From: a virus
Length of the DNA stretch: 52,392 bases
IMG/VR virus record: IMGVR_UViG_3300037502_000790
Coordinates: 1 to 52,392 of that record
Strand: one strand, 5' to 3'
Shown in pieces: positions 9,921-17,728 of the stretch; positions within the stretch are counted from its first letter, which is position 1; every line of letters begins with the position of its first letter. Both the position numbers and the translations under genes were made by a program. The notes beneath the pieces are model-generated. The model was not told the DNA's origin. It made no database searches and worked only from the letters and a program-made list of their open reading frames with translations.

Positions 9921-10859
9921 TTATATGATTTGCTTACCACGGAAGAATGCTTTCTCCCCGTGTACTGAACAGAATTCTGGATGTATGAGTTCGCCATCTA
10001 CGATCGTCAACACAGCAAAGCCAGAGCAATGGTTTGTTGGGTTGTCTTCCCCGTAGTGCATGTGGTCCCCATCCGTCTCTGCAAGAGTCCCGCAGTCGAT
10101 ACCCCACCGGGTTCCTCGATAGTCAGACAGGATCGTTGCCTGCAGTCGGTGTAGGTGACCGGTGCACATCGAAACTCCACCATGCAGTGTGTTGTTCCAC
10201 GTAGCGTGGGTGCCATTCCTAAACCGGTGCTTGATCATTAGGTTCTTGTTAATGAACAAGCTGATAGTGAAGTTCCAGCCGTGAAAGTGATCCTTTAAGC
10301 TAAATCCGCTAACTCCAGAAAACTCTGGAACTGAGTTAGCAAGCTTTGCTTCAAACCGCATGTCGTGGTTGCCCAGCGTCCACCAAGTCTTTGCGTTCCC
10401 AGAGACCTCCTTGATCTCTTGTAGTCGCTCAGTGACAGCCTCTAGCTCTTGCTTGACCGTTGGCATTGCGCCCCAGTCCATCCTTGGGTGGCGACTGATG
10501 CTGGCGCCGTCTAGCAGGTCGCCGTTCATTACAACGATCTCCGGCTTGAGGTCTTTGACCACTTTCACTAATGCCTGATGAGCTGTGCTGATAACACCGG
10601 GCCAGTAATGCGCGTCTGATCCGACAACAATCACTCCGTTCCGCATAGAGCAGTCTACACGGGGTGAGTGTTCTCGAATCACATATGTTGGGGAACGCGG
10701 GTCTGTGGAACCTAGATTAACGCCCAGCCTAGCCTCAAGCTCTCTTCGACGACGATGAACATTTCTCTCTGCAACACCTAGATACTTTGCTACAGCCGCA
10801 GCAGACTGAAGTCTTTTCCAAGTCTCTATGAATTTCTCTTCACTTATTCGTTGTGACAT
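9921..10859 (-). CDS. Calcineurin-like metallophosphoesterase with N-terminal HTH (312 aa)
   Basis: The metallophosphoesterase signature is complete: D82 and H84 (GSDAHYW), D114 (NGDLLDG), N164-H165-D166 (LGNHDMR), H211 or H218, and G234-H235-x-H237 (TGHLHR). Together these bind two metals in phosphodiesterases and phosphatases. Residues 1-45 hold a helix-turn-helix-like segment (AAVAKYLGVAERNVHRRRR), suggesting DNA binding. The gene sits between lysis and tail genes and has a poor ribosome binding site; its start lies inside the end of the upstream gene. It could be a nuclease or a phosphodiesterase acting on a nucleotide signal. Catalytic class is well supported, substrate unknown. Confidence 0.88.
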   Translation of the reverse strand: MSQRISEEKFIETWKRLQSAAAVAKYLGVAERNVHRRRRELEARLGVNLGSTDPRSPTYVIREHSPRVDCSMRNGVIVVGSDAHYWPGVISTAHQALVKVVKDLKPEIVVMNGDLLDGASISRHPRMDWGAMPTVKQELEAVTERLQEIKEVSGNAKTWWTLGNHDMRFEAKLANSVPEFSGVSGFSLKDHFHGWNFTISLFINKNLMIKHRFRNGTHATWNNTLHGGVSMCTGHLHRLQATILSDYRGTRWGIDCGTLAETDGDHMHYGEDNPTNHCSGFAVLTIVDGELIHPEFCSVHGEKAFFRGKQII

Positions 10860-11130
10860 TTCGTTGTTGTGGTTGTTGCAAAACAGTAAGCGCCGCGATC
10901 ATCCCTTTAGGAATCACCAGAGTCTGCGCGTGATTGTCGGAAGATAGCGTCTGGCATACCTTCACATGCGTCTTGGTTTGCTTCATTAGCCACCCAACCG
11001 TAAAGCAGTTCAGCACTGGCTCTTCCTCATCTTGGTGATTTCCCTCTTGCCAACCAAACTGGTGCTCGGCATCCAACCACTCCACCAGAACGATTGCCGG
11101 AGTATCTATCGCGGGACCGCTTGGAACCAC
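10840..11130 (-). CDS. Conserved small phage protein, start uncertain (about 96 aa)
   Basis: The frame is open from 11199, but the upstream part overlaps the coiled-coil/TM gene in another frame. A GTG at 11130 is the likeliest start, giving a protein beginning VVPSGPAIDTPAIVLVEW. It has a short beta-like core (IVLVEWLDAEHQFGWQ), an acidic patch and a Gln-rich tail (LQQPQQRNVTTNK). No known domain recognised. It overlaps the metallophosphoesterase start by 20 nt, consistent with a coupled operon gene. Confidence 0.6.
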   Translation of the reverse strand: MVPSGPAIDTPAIVLVEWLDAEHQFGWQEGNHQDEEEPVLNCFTVGWLMKQTKTHVKVCQTLSSDNHAQTLVIPKGMIAALTVLQQPQQRNVTTNK

Positions 11131-11348
11131 ATTGCGACTTTTACTACCACCCCGCCGATTGTTGCTGATAGTCCGCTTATCCACAGAAGTGTCCTCCATC
11201 CACCTTTAGCTTCAGACAATGTTTGCTGGATGCCAGAAAGCTGATCCATCATCTTGTACATGTCCTTGTGCAAGCGGTTCACTTGATCTTGTAGCGCCTC
11301 AATCTGCGCGTCGTGTTTACCAAGGTCCCGGTGAATCTCTTCGCTCAT
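11106..11348 (-). CDS. XhlA-like small membrane protein / holin accessory (80 aa)
   Basis: The ATG at 11348 overlaps the endolysin TGA and has GGAG 8 nt upstream. Residues 1-50 form a coiled coil (HDAQIEALQDQVNRLHKDM); residues about 53-76 form one membrane segment (LLWISGLSATIGGVVVKVAMWF). This architecture matches the XhlA/haemolysin-like family often found in phage lysis cassettes. It may be a second holin or an accessory lysis factor. Confidence 0.75.
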   Translation of the reverse strand: MSEEIHRDLGKHDAQIEALQDQVNRLHKDMYKMMDQLSGIQQTLSEAKGGWRTLLWISGLSATIGGVVVKVAMWFQAVPR

Positions 11349-11767
11349 CAAACAATCTCCACGCCAGCCTGCAGTTGTGCCAATGTAAATCCACCCGTGT
11401 ACTGGAAGTGCGCCATTTCCTTAAAGCGCTTCCACTCCCCAGCCCACTCCAACCCCGCCTGCTTGCCCAACTCACCAAGCTTCGCCCAGACAGGATCCTT
11501 CGTATTCCAGTTCGCCTTGCCATTGACCAGAGGCACGACATCTATAGCGCAACGATGGTTGTGCCACGACTGCCCCGGCTTCGCGTTGGTAACTATTGCC
11601 CCGGGCGCCGTGCGGCCTTGAGCGTAGAGAGCTGCTTGACTAGCGGCGTCTCTAAAAGTGGAGGTGATCAGCAAGTCGATGCCGTTCTCTTCGCATAGCT
11701 GCTGGAACCTCTCCACCTTAGCCCTCACAACGGGCAACAGCTCTTTGATGTCTCTCGAGTTAATCAT
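11348..11767 (-). CDS. M15-family peptidase endolysin (139 aa)
   Basis: Probable peptidoglycan L-alanyl-D-glutamate (or related) endopeptidase. Visible zinc ligands are H69 and D76 in QSWHNHRCAIDVVP and H120 in KEMAHFQ; the acidic residue just before the last ligand (E117) is the candidate catalytic base. Length and motif spacing match CwlK/T5-type single-domain endolysins. There is no signal peptide, so export depends on the holin encoded upstream. The start overlaps the Rz stop as ATGA and the gene is followed by an XhlA-like gene. Confidence 0.9.
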   Translation of the reverse strand: MINSRDIKELLPVVRAKVERFQQLCEENGIDLLITSTFRDAASQAALYAQGRTAPGAIVTNAKPGQSWHNHRCAIDVVPLVNGKANWNTKDPVWAKLGELGKQAGLEWAGEWKRFKEMAHFQYTGGFTLAQLQAGVEIV

Positions 11768-12249
11768 TGCGAGTTGTAGTTCTTGATTATTTCTTGAAGG
11801 GCTTCTAAACGGCGCTCGTTGTCTCGGCAGGATTCGTAGTTCTCTGCGACTGTGGCGGCAACGTCTTGAGCTTTGACGGAGGCTGCATCAGCTCCGGTGG
11901 CACTGGAATCCGGCACGGTTGCGTTCGCGGCTGCGTCGTGGAACACCCGGAAACCACCAGACAAATTGCAATCACTTTCCACATACTTCGGTATCTCCTT
12001 GATCAGAGTCTTGTAGACCACTCGTTCCTTTGTCGCCGAAGCTGCCACCTTCGCGCCCACAGCGTCCGCAAACGCTTGATCTTTCCTCTCCTGCTTGAGA
12101 GCTGCCTCTGCAAGTGCAGCCTTCTCCGCATCCCACTTCGCCTGTACGTGGTCTACCCCTAGACTCCAAGAAAGCGCGCACACCGCAAGGACAACGAGTG
12201 ACAGGGCTATCCACCTAGCCACCTTCCAGTTCATCATCAGACTTACCAT
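11764..12249 (-). CDS. Rz: Rz-like i-spanin (161 aa)
   Basis: An N-terminal membrane anchor (WIALSLVVLAVCALSWSLGV) is followed by a long periplasmic helix rich in Ala, Glu and Lys (KAALAEAALKQERKDQAFA) and a C-terminal helix with paired cysteines. This is the topology of inner-membrane spanin subunits that join the outer-membrane lipoprotein to fuse the membranes at the end of lysis. ATG codons at 12249, 12237 and 12234 are all possible starts. A complete Rz1-type lipoprotein gene lies inside it in another frame. Confidence 0.88.
   Translation of the reverse strand: MVSLMMNWKVARWIALSLVVLAVCALSWSLGVDHVQAKWDAEKAALAEAALKQERKDQAFADAVGAKVAASATKERVVYKTLIKEIPKYVESDCNLSGGFRVFHDAAANATVPDSSATGADAASVKAQDVAATVAENYESCRDNERRLEALQEIIKNYNSQ
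11805..11984 (-). CDS. Rz1: Rz1-like o-spanin lipoprotein, embedded in Rz (59 aa)
   Basis: Wholly nested in the Rz gene in a different frame. ATG at 11984 with AAGGAG at good spacing. The product begins MWKVIAICLVVSGCSTT: a short signal peptide ending in a lipobox (VSGC, lipidated Cys14). The mature part is Pro-rich (CRIPVPPELMQPPSKLK, TLPPQSQ), as in Rz1 proteins. The stop is TAG at 11805-11807. Signal, lipobox, proline content, ribosome site and nesting together make this a confident call. Confidence 0.92.
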   Translation of the reverse strand: MWKVIAICLVVSGCSTTQPRTQPCRIPVPPELMQPPSKLKTLPPQSQRTTNPAETTSAV

Positions 12250-12499
12250 TCTTGATTTGCTCCAGTTTCTCTTTGCTCCTGCCCCATGCGGTTATCCCTA
12301 AGATCGCGCCAAAAGCTAGATGGATCAGACCACCAGCCTGCAACGTGATTGGTTGCCATTGCATTAACCCGGCATCCATGTAGTACTGAATGATGGAGAA
12401 CAGAATTGGGAAGACGATGAAGTCGCAGACGTTGATTGCCATGTACACCCAAGCCATCGTTGGGCGCCACTTTCGGTTCATCCAGTCTTCAGTCTTCAT
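12215..12499 (-). CDS. Holin, three membrane segments (94 aa)
   Basis: About three hydrophobic segments: MAWVYMAINVCDFIVFPILF, LMQWQPITLQAGGLIHLAFG and AILGITAW. A charged C-terminus (SKEKLEQIKNGKSDDE) follows. Size, the tryptophan-rich N-terminus (NRKWRPTMAWVY) and position immediately before Rz/Rz1 and the endolysin identify it as the pore-forming holin. The ATG follows directly on the stop of the dioxygenase gene, so translation is probably coupled. Confidence 0.85.
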   Translation of the reverse strand: MKTEDWMNRKWRPTMAWVYMAINVCDFIVFPILFSIIQYYMDAGLMQWQPITLQAGGLIHLAFGAILGITAWGRSKEKLEQIKNGKSDDELEGG

Positions 12500-13624
12500 C
12501 TACTTGAAGAATGGACCAACCATCCAACAGACCACCGAGTAGCGAGTCCCTTTTGTGATGTCCTCTACCCCATGCACAAGGAAGCTTGGAAACACCAACA
12601 CCGTGCCTTTAGCCTGCGGCGGGTAGTACCGCTCGTGACCGTCTTGGATAAAAAACTTACCACCCTCAAAGTCGTCGTTTAAGAACGCTAGCACCGTTAG
12701 CTTTCGACACTCTTCCTGTGGATTGAGAAACGTATCCATATGCGCCGTGTATCTACCACCAGCGGGGTATTTCAAAAACTCCGCTTGATTAGCGTGACTG
12801 ATATTAAAGTTCCAAGCACGACGATTTGCAGACAGACCAGCTGCAGCCAAACGACCACCAATGTCCTTGTACACCGGCAGCATCACGCGCTCGACGTTGC
12901 GAATCTCTGTATTAATAGCACCTTCACCTGTGCCGATAACCGGCGGCAGCTTCTCTACTAACTCTTGGTCGTAGGTCTTGATAATGATGTCGCAAGCCTC
13001 GGGTGTCAGGATGTCGGTGTATATCCAGTGCCGTAGGTTTTGCGGCTGCTCCTCTGGCAGGTTCAGTTTGCCGCGCTTGTCATACACCCACTCCTTGTGC
13101 GGCCCATCAGCATCGACGTAGTGCAGGAATACCTGCGCCTGCCACTTACCCTCGGTATAGACCTCACGCCAATGATGCTTGTCCATGCCACGGTACAGAA
13201 CGGCGTCTCCGACGTTCATGTCTATACGACTTGCATTTTCTTTGTTTTCACCATCACCCATATAGATGGGCCAGACATCGCCTTCAAAGCCGAGCGTCAC
13301 AGTCGCACTGATCTCGCAAGACTCGCGGTCGGTATGGTTCTTTAGCTCATCGCCCGGTGCGTACAGTCTGGCGTAGGAGTAGGTTGGCAGTAGGCGCTTG
13401 CCTGACGCTTGCTCAAAATGCGGTAGTAGCTGCACCAGCAACGAGTCAAAGACTTGAGCGCCGTGGATTGCCTCGGACTTCGGGCACTGCACATCTTGCG
13501 TGGTTTGTTTTTGCGCGACGAGTTTCTTCAACTCAGCAGTGAGTTGTGCGCAGTTATCCTTATCCAGAAACTCTGGCAGGTGTACGTATTTTTGTACTGT
13601 AAATTGCGATAGCGCGTCGCACAT
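12500..13624 (-). CDS. Tandem 2OG-Fe(II) dioxygenase, two catalytic domains (374 aa)
   Basis: Two double-stranded beta-helix dioxygenase domains lie in one chain. Domain 1 (about 1-175) shows H97-x-D99 in LKNHTDRESC and a distal His at 150 or 151 (MDKHHWREV). Domain 2 (about 200-374) shows H295-x-D297 in RYTAHMDTF, distal H351 (FLVHGVED) and R361 (KGTRYSVVC), the usual co-substrate-binding Arg. These residues bind Fe(II) and 2-oxoglutarate; the family hydroxylates proteins, nucleic acids or small molecules. Domain 1 lacks an obvious equivalent of the Arg. The gene lies between fibre-assembly and lysis genes, so a virion protein is one possible target. Target unknown. Confidence 0.88.
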   Translation of the reverse strand: MCDALSQFTVQKYVHLPEFLDKDNCAQLTAELKKLVAQKQTTQDVQCPKSEAIHGAQVFDSLLVQLLPHFEQASGKRLLPTYSYARLYAPGDELKNHTDRESCEISATVTLGFEGDVWPIYMGDGENKENASRIDMNVGDAVLYRGMDKHHWREVYTEGKWQAQVFLHYVDADGPHKEWVYDKRGKLNLPEEQPQNLRHWIYTDILTPEACDIIIKTYDQELVEKLPPVIGTGEGAINTEIRNVERVMLPVYKDIGGRLAAAGLSANRRAWNFNISHANQAEFLKYPAGGRYTAHMDTFLNPQEECRKLTVLAFLNDDFEGGKFFIQDGHERYYPPQAKGTVLVFPSFLVHGVEDITKGTRYSVVCWMVGPFFK

Positions 13625-13627
13625 AAA

Positions 13628-14044
13628 TTATTCACTCCATTGAGCAGTTGGCTCTACAGGCCAGTCAATAAAACCTGCTTGCGGATTAATAATGAAACTA
13701 CGCAGCCATGATCTGTACGAAAGAAAATCAGATTGATTCGTCAAGTACGGAGGATATGCTGGATCTGCTGCATCAGGTTCTACCGCCCAGTTAGTAGCAG
13801 CGTACTTTTCTTCTGCTGTTGTTTTGTTTTCGTCTGCTGTAGGCACAGGGGGCGGCGCTACTGGCATTACTTCGCATACACCGTTGTAGTACCACCAAAT
13901 ATCTGCAACGCAATCATCCGGGCAATCAATCCAATAAAGCGGTGGCGCAACTTCAAACGCCAACGGTTCTACCTGCGCAACGCGGCATCCAACATTGCCT
14001 AAATAATCTGTTCTTAATTCCATCGGCGAAATTAAAGCTTTCAT
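13628..14044 (-). CDS. Tail-fibre assembly-like protein (138 aa)
   Basis: ATG at 14044 with GAGGAG upstream, overlapping the stop of the glycine-rich adhesin. A proline-rich middle (PVAPPPVPTADENKTTAEEK) separates an N-terminal Trp/Asp-rich part from a C-terminal segment (LTNQSDFLSYRSWLRSF) resembling the end of phage fibre-assembly proteins. Position directly downstream of the adhesin supports a chaperone or accessory fibre role. Similarity is of pattern only. Confidence 0.65.
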   Translation of the reverse strand: MKALISPMELRTDYLGNVGCRVAQVEPLAFEVAPPLYWIDCPDDCVADIWWYYNGVCEVMPVAPPPVPTADENKTTAEEKYAATNWAVEPDAADPAYPPYLTNQSDFLSYRSWLRSFIINPQAGFIDWPVEPTAQWSE

Positions 14045-14721
14045 TAATAAAACTCCTCAACAATAACAATGCCCGGCGTGCCTGCGCCACCGGGATTTGT
14101 GCCAACTAACGGCGAAGCACCGGGGCCTCTAGTCCCACCACCGCCGGCAGCACCAATTCCTAGACCATTTATTCCTGGGGCAGAAGCAGGAGATGAATTG
14201 GATGGGCCGCCCAACCCTAAACCAAAAAAACCACTTCCACCACCACCAGTAAATCCACTAGCAGACGGTTGTCCGGGTTGTCCATTAAATGCAAGCAAAA
14301 TTGTTGGCGATGGGGTAACTGCACCGCCAGCGCCACCAGTGTTAATTTGTGTGTTTGGCGTACTTCCACCAGCTGCACCGGCAGTGCAAGATACTAATGC
14401 CCCAAAAGAATTTGTGCCAGCACCAGCAGTAATAGTTAATGGCGAAAGCGCAGGCGCATCATAATATGTTTGTACACCAGCCCCACCGCCGCCGCCGGCA
14501 CCTCGTGCAGTTGGAAATCCGGGGCCACTTATTACTGCATTTCCACCAGCGCCACCCGCGCCGATTACTGTAACTCTTACTGCTTTTAATGCAGCAGGCG
14601 CAGTCCACGGCGATGGCGATGTATAAGTTCGCATAATGTAATCACCACCACCTGTTGCCGCAGTGGTTTGTATGCTGTTATCGGGGAAGCGTACACCACC
14701 ATTCTCTAATGACGTAGGCAT
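14044..14721 (-). CDS. Glycine-rich tail-fibre adhesin (225 aa)
   Basis: Begins with a fibre-collar-like motif (FPDNSIQTTAATGGG), then a beta-rich domain (WTAPAALKAVRVTVIGAGG) and many glycine-rich runs (RGAGGGGGAG, GFTGGGGSGFFGLGLGG, GIGAAGGGGTRGPG). This composition is typical of phage receptor-recognition adhesins. It lies between an S74-type fibre and a fibre-assembly-like gene, so it probably forms a distal host-range element. Confidence 0.8.
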   Translation of the reverse strand: MPTSLENGGVRFPDNSIQTTAATGGGDYIMRTYTSPSPWTAPAALKAVRVTVIGAGGAGGNAVISGPGFPTARGAGGGGGAGVQTYYDAPALSPLTITAGAGTNSFGALVSCTAGAAGGSTPNTQINTGGAGGAVTPSPTILLAFNGQPGQPSASGFTGGGGSGFFGLGLGGPSNSSPASAPGINGLGIGAAGGGGTRGPGASPLVGTNPGGAGTPGIVIVEEFY

Positions 14722-14725
14722 CGTC

Positions 14726-15694
14726 TTATCCTCTCAATTCTGCAATTTGTTTCTTCAAAAGTTCCACTTCCTTTGCCAGCTCGATTGCAGCCACAAGAGC
14801 TGCATTGCCGTAGGAAACAGATAACATTCCATCATCATTCGAAATAACCGCTTCGGGTAAAACCTGCTGCAGAGATTGAGCAGACACACCAACCTGCGTC
14901 ATCTCTTGATCAGTACGCTCGTATGCGCCGCTCTTTACAGCAGCCAATCTAGCAACAAAGTTGTTCGCAACGCCTCTCCAGTTCTTCTTGAGTCGCTCAT
15001 CAGAACTCGAGGTCACGTTTCCACTCGCGCCAACGTTACCGTCTTTGTCACAGTAGATCTTCTCGACGCCAGCGTTAGCACCCGTGAATATCCTGCTCGC
15101 TGCTGCAGATCCAGCTGCATTAAAACTGATTAAAATACCGTTGTCGTTGTTGGTAAACTGACCACCATAGTTCAACGAGCCGCCGGTAGCACCAACTACC
15201 GCATTGTTTGCTCCAGCAACAGTGACCGTGACAGGGCCGGAGATTGCGCCACCTGTCTTGTCGAACTTTTCAGAGTCCAGCTCATTGATTGCTGCCTGAA
15301 CCGTGGTAGCTGCAATTCCGCCAGCTGGAGTATTTGAGATTGCAGTCGCAGCATGTGCGGCAGTTGGATCGGCAATGTGATCTTCGATCGATGTGACGAT
15401 GTCAGCAAAGTCCGCAGCAACTGGACGCAATTCGATCTTGTCGCCTGCAATGTATGCTCGTCCCGTCGTTCCATCTTGGCCTCGCACAACAGTCAAGTTG
15501 TTACCCGATCGAGCAGTACACTTGATGATCTCGAGATTATTGCTGGAGTCTGCGAGAGTCGCGTAGAAGTAGTCCCCCGCACCCAACGATGGAAACAGCG
15601 CACCCCCTCCTGACGTAAGCGTCAAAGCGGTATCAGACGCGCTGATTGACGTCGCTAGAGTTGAGAATGCGTTGTTGGTGAACTTAATTGCCAT
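14726..15694 (-). CDS. Tail fibre with C-terminal Peptidase S74 intramolecular chaperone (322 aa)
   Basis: The C-terminal about 95 residues carry the S74 autoprotease signature SSSDERLKKN (Ser about 230-231, Lys236-237), followed by GVSAQSLQQVLPEA and a terminal coiled coil (AAIELAKEVELLKKQIAEL). In this family the chaperone trimerises the fibre and then cleaves itself off at the Ser. The N-terminal part is beta-rich with Ser/Thr/Gly; a short AAxTVQAAINELD segment is common in phage fibres. Very likely a trimeric receptor-binding fibre. Confidence 0.9.
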   Translation of the reverse strand: MAIKFTNNAFSTLATSISASDTALTLTSGGGALFPSLGAGDYFYATLADSSNNLEIIKCTARSGNNLTVVRGQDGTTGRAYIAGDKIELRPVAADFADIVTSIEDHIADPTAAHAATAISNTPAGGIAATTVQAAINELDSEKFDKTGGAISGPVTVTVAGANNAVVGATGGSLNYGGQFTNNDNGILISFNAAGSAAASRIFTGANAGVEKIYCDKDGNVGASGNVTSSSDERLKKNWRGVANNFVARLAAVKSGAYERTDQEMTQVGVSAQSLQQVLPEAVISNDDGMLSVSYGNAALVAAIELAKEVELLKKQIAELRG

Positions 15695-15706
15695 TCTTGG
15701 CCCCTA

Positions 15707-16150
15707 TCAGGAGATCGTCACTGTCCACGTGATCGTCATTGCATCAGATGCGCCTTTGTTGACCACGGCAAAAGTAGTGCGGCAGAGCATCGTTCCAGCG
15801 GAACCGGCGTTAAATATGCCAGCCTCGACCAGCGCCCCAGTGCCAGTACCAGCACCGAACGTAGCGACGTAAGTAGCAACAGCGCCAGAAGAAGAACCCG
15901 AAGTCAAAGCTACGCGCCCAACCTCTGCGCCCAGCGTGGTGTCACCCGCTACAGGCGAAGTGTTGTCCGTACCAACAGCCATGTGACTCATGACATTGGC
16001 AGCGGTGCCAACCATCCGGCTTGCAATGAAATCCTTGCCGACCGTGACAACCAAGTTGTCGATCTCGCGGCTGTCTTTCAGATTTCCATCATCACCAAAC
16101 AGCTCGATCTTCAAGCGCCCAGTGGCTTTCAGTAGTTCTTGTGTGAGCAT
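15707..16150 (-). CDS. Tail/baseplate-type structural protein (147 aa)
   Basis: ATG at 16150 with GAGGAGAAATAG upstream. The protein is small and beta-rich, with an N-terminal half resembling phage structural proteins (IKLELFGDDG-like start followed by NLVVTVGKDFIASRM) and a Gly/Ala/Thr-rich C-terminal half ending in a beta strand (AMTITWTVTIS). No catalytic motif. Position just upstream of the S74 fibre suggests a fibre connector. Not confidently assigned. Confidence 0.72.
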   Translation of the reverse strand: MLTQELLKATGRLKIELFGDDGNLKDSREIDNLVVTVGKDFIASRMVGTAANVMSHMAVGTDNTSPVAGDTTLGAEVGRVALTSGSSSGAVATYVATFGAGTGTGALVEAGIFNAGSAGTMLCRTTFAVVNKGASDAMTITWTVTIS

Positions 16151-16171
16151 CTATTTCTCCTCGTATCAAAC

Positions 16172-17395
16172 TCACGGTCCATTCAGAACGAAGAAGTTCA
16201 GAACGTATGTGTTAAGTAGCTGCGGGGCCGAAGACGTTACTGCGATCGAGATGTTCTCGGTCACAGTCACAGAGTCCCCGGTTATTGCCTTGTCCAGCAG
16301 GAAGCTATCGTCGTCTGCAGTATTTACTGCGTCAGCAAGCAACTTCTCGAGCTGAGCTGATATCGCATCAGCTAATGCCTGTGAATCAGCAAACGTCCGC
16401 TCCCACTGCAGTTGGCGGTCAAACAGATCAGTAGTAGTGGCAATATCATCAAGCGCCTTGTCAAGGCTGTGCGCCACGAAATCGGACACAACCGCACTAT
16501 CCGCCGCAAGCCTTTCCAAGCTGAACGCAAATGCGTCATCCGGCGCTGCCGTATCTGCTAGCGTCCTGCTAAAGTCAAAGCTAGGGGCGTCCTCCGCTTG
16601 AGCAAAATCTGTCAGCGCCTTGGAGATGTCGAAGTTTGGCTCGTCACTTCCTGTTGCTGTGTCCGCAAGAGGCTTATCTACACTCAGCGCGCTACTGTCC
16701 TCAGCTCCTGCCGCGTCACTTAGCTGCTTCGCAACGTCGAACGTGCGATCGTCAGACACAACTGCGCTTTCGCTTTCGTTCTTCCCAAATCCGATAGTAG
16801 ATGTGTCAGAAAGACTGGCTGAGTCGCTTAGTGCTTTATCTACACCAAGCGCTAATGCGTCGTTTGCCGCAAACGCATCAACCAGTGCTTTTGCGACTGC
16901 AAGTACCTTGGCGTCCTCGGCTGTCGCCACATCAACAAGCGCTTTGCTTAGATCGAACTCGCTTGCATCTGCCGTCGATACTGTATCCGCGAGCGTTCGC
17001 AGGATGATGAGTAAAATCGTCACCGCTTCTGCTGTGGTGACTGAGTCTCCTAACTCCTTCGTAAATGCAAGCGCGGGTTCATCAGAAGCAAGCGCCGAAT
17101 CCACTAGCGCCTTTGCAAACGCAATCGACTTCTGGTCAAGAACCGCTACAGCGTCTCGGATGTACGGGTACCTACCCGTTTCATCGAGCTGCGCAGCAGA
17201 GGTAATGAGGATGTAGTCAATGGCAGAGGCTGCCAGCTGGTACACAACATCGGATCCAGCAAGAGTCGCAGCTACACTGAGCCGGATCTTCTCGGACTGC
17301 ACATACGCACTAGCCTTAACGTAGGCAACTGTTGCGTCGGCCTTGACTTCCTGAACTTGTACCGAGGCTAGGACGGCGCTGACCGTCGCAGCCAT
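16172..17395 (-). CDS. Tail protein made of 18-residue tandem repeats (407 aa)
   Basis: After an N-terminal domain (1-90) the protein is about 15 units of 18 residues, consensus roughly F-D-h-x-K-x-L-x-D-x-A-x-x-x-D-x-x-x. Examples are FDLSKALVDVATAEDAKV, FDVAKQLSDAAGAEDSSA and FDISKALTDFAQAEDAPS. Two units are 20 residues long. The C-terminus (about 385-407) leaves the repeat. Regular spacing of Lys, Leu, Asp and Ala predicts a repetitive rod or solenoid. Neighbours are tail and fibre genes, so a fibre shaft or spacer is likely. Confidence 0.82.
   Translation of the reverse strand: MAATVSAVLASVQVQEVKADATVAYVKASAYVQSEKIRLSVAATLAGSDVVYQLAASAIDYILITSAAQLDETGRYPYIRDAVAVLDQKSIAFAKALVDSALASDEPALAFTKELGDSVTTAEAVTILLIILRTLADTVSTADASEFDLSKALVDVATAEDAKVLAVAKALVDAFAANDALALGVDKALSDSASLSDTSTIGFGKNESESAVVSDDRTFDVAKQLSDAAGAEDSSALSVDKPLADTATGSDEPNFDISKALTDFAQAEDAPSFDFSRTLADTAAPDDAFAFSLERLAADSAVVSDFVAHSLDKALDDIATTTDLFDRQLQWERTFADSQALADAISAQLEKLLADAVNTADDDSFLLDKAITGDSVTVTENISIAVTSSAPQLLNTYVLNFFVLNGP
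16260..17125 (-). repeat. Degenerate 54-bp (18-codon) tandem repeat
   Basis: Coding repeat inside the 407-aa tail protein, about 15 copies. Amino-acid phase is kept while nucleotide identity between copies is low, implying an old duplication held by protein structure rather than recent slippage. Confidence 0.8.
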
Positions 17396-17728
17396 TTAGA
17401 AGTCCTCGCGCAGCTTGAACTTGAGTGGGTCGTATACAGTTTGTATCGTGCCGTCACCAAAGACGATCTCGATCTCGCCCTCGTAGTCGCCAGCTGGACC
17501 ATCCAGAACCGTTGGTACCTGAGCCCAGTAGAAGACAACCACACCACCCGCAGCATTGGAAATCGTGCCAGTCAGGGTTGCTTTGAGCGTTGTCGAGCCG
17601 ACCTGACGAAACTTCAGGTACACGGTTGCCCCAGTCAAAGGAATGGGAGCGCCTGTGTTCTCATCCGTCAAGGTGCATACCAGTGCGGGTCTTGTGTCGC
17701 CTTGAACCAGTTTGATTTTGTCTGACAT
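17396..17728 (-). CDS. Ig-like/BppU N-terminal-like structural protein (110 aa)
   Basis: ATG at 17728 with GGAGAATCTA upstream, overlapping the previous stop. The pattern is a single beta-sandwich domain: KIKLVQGDTRPALVCTL, GATVYLKFRQ and GDYEGEIEIVFGDG. This resembles the N-terminal attachment domain of phage upper-baseplate/fibre proteins (BppU-like). It probably attaches a fibre to the tail. Confidence 0.7.
   Translation of the reverse strand: MSDKIKLVQGDTRPALVCTLTDENTGAPIPLTGATVYLKFRQVGSTTLKATLTGTISNAAGGVVVFYWAQVPTVLDGPAGDYEGEIEIVFGDGTIQTVYDPLKFKLREDF

Noticed and set aside
11972-12214. 80-aa frame inside Rz as a possible Rz1
   Set aside because: No signal peptide or lipobox; the real Rz1 is in the third frame at 11805-11984.
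16260-17125. Possible CRISPR or DNA satellite
   Set aside because: The 54-bp period is a coding repeat with poor nucleotide identity; no identical repeats with spacers occur anywhere in the window.
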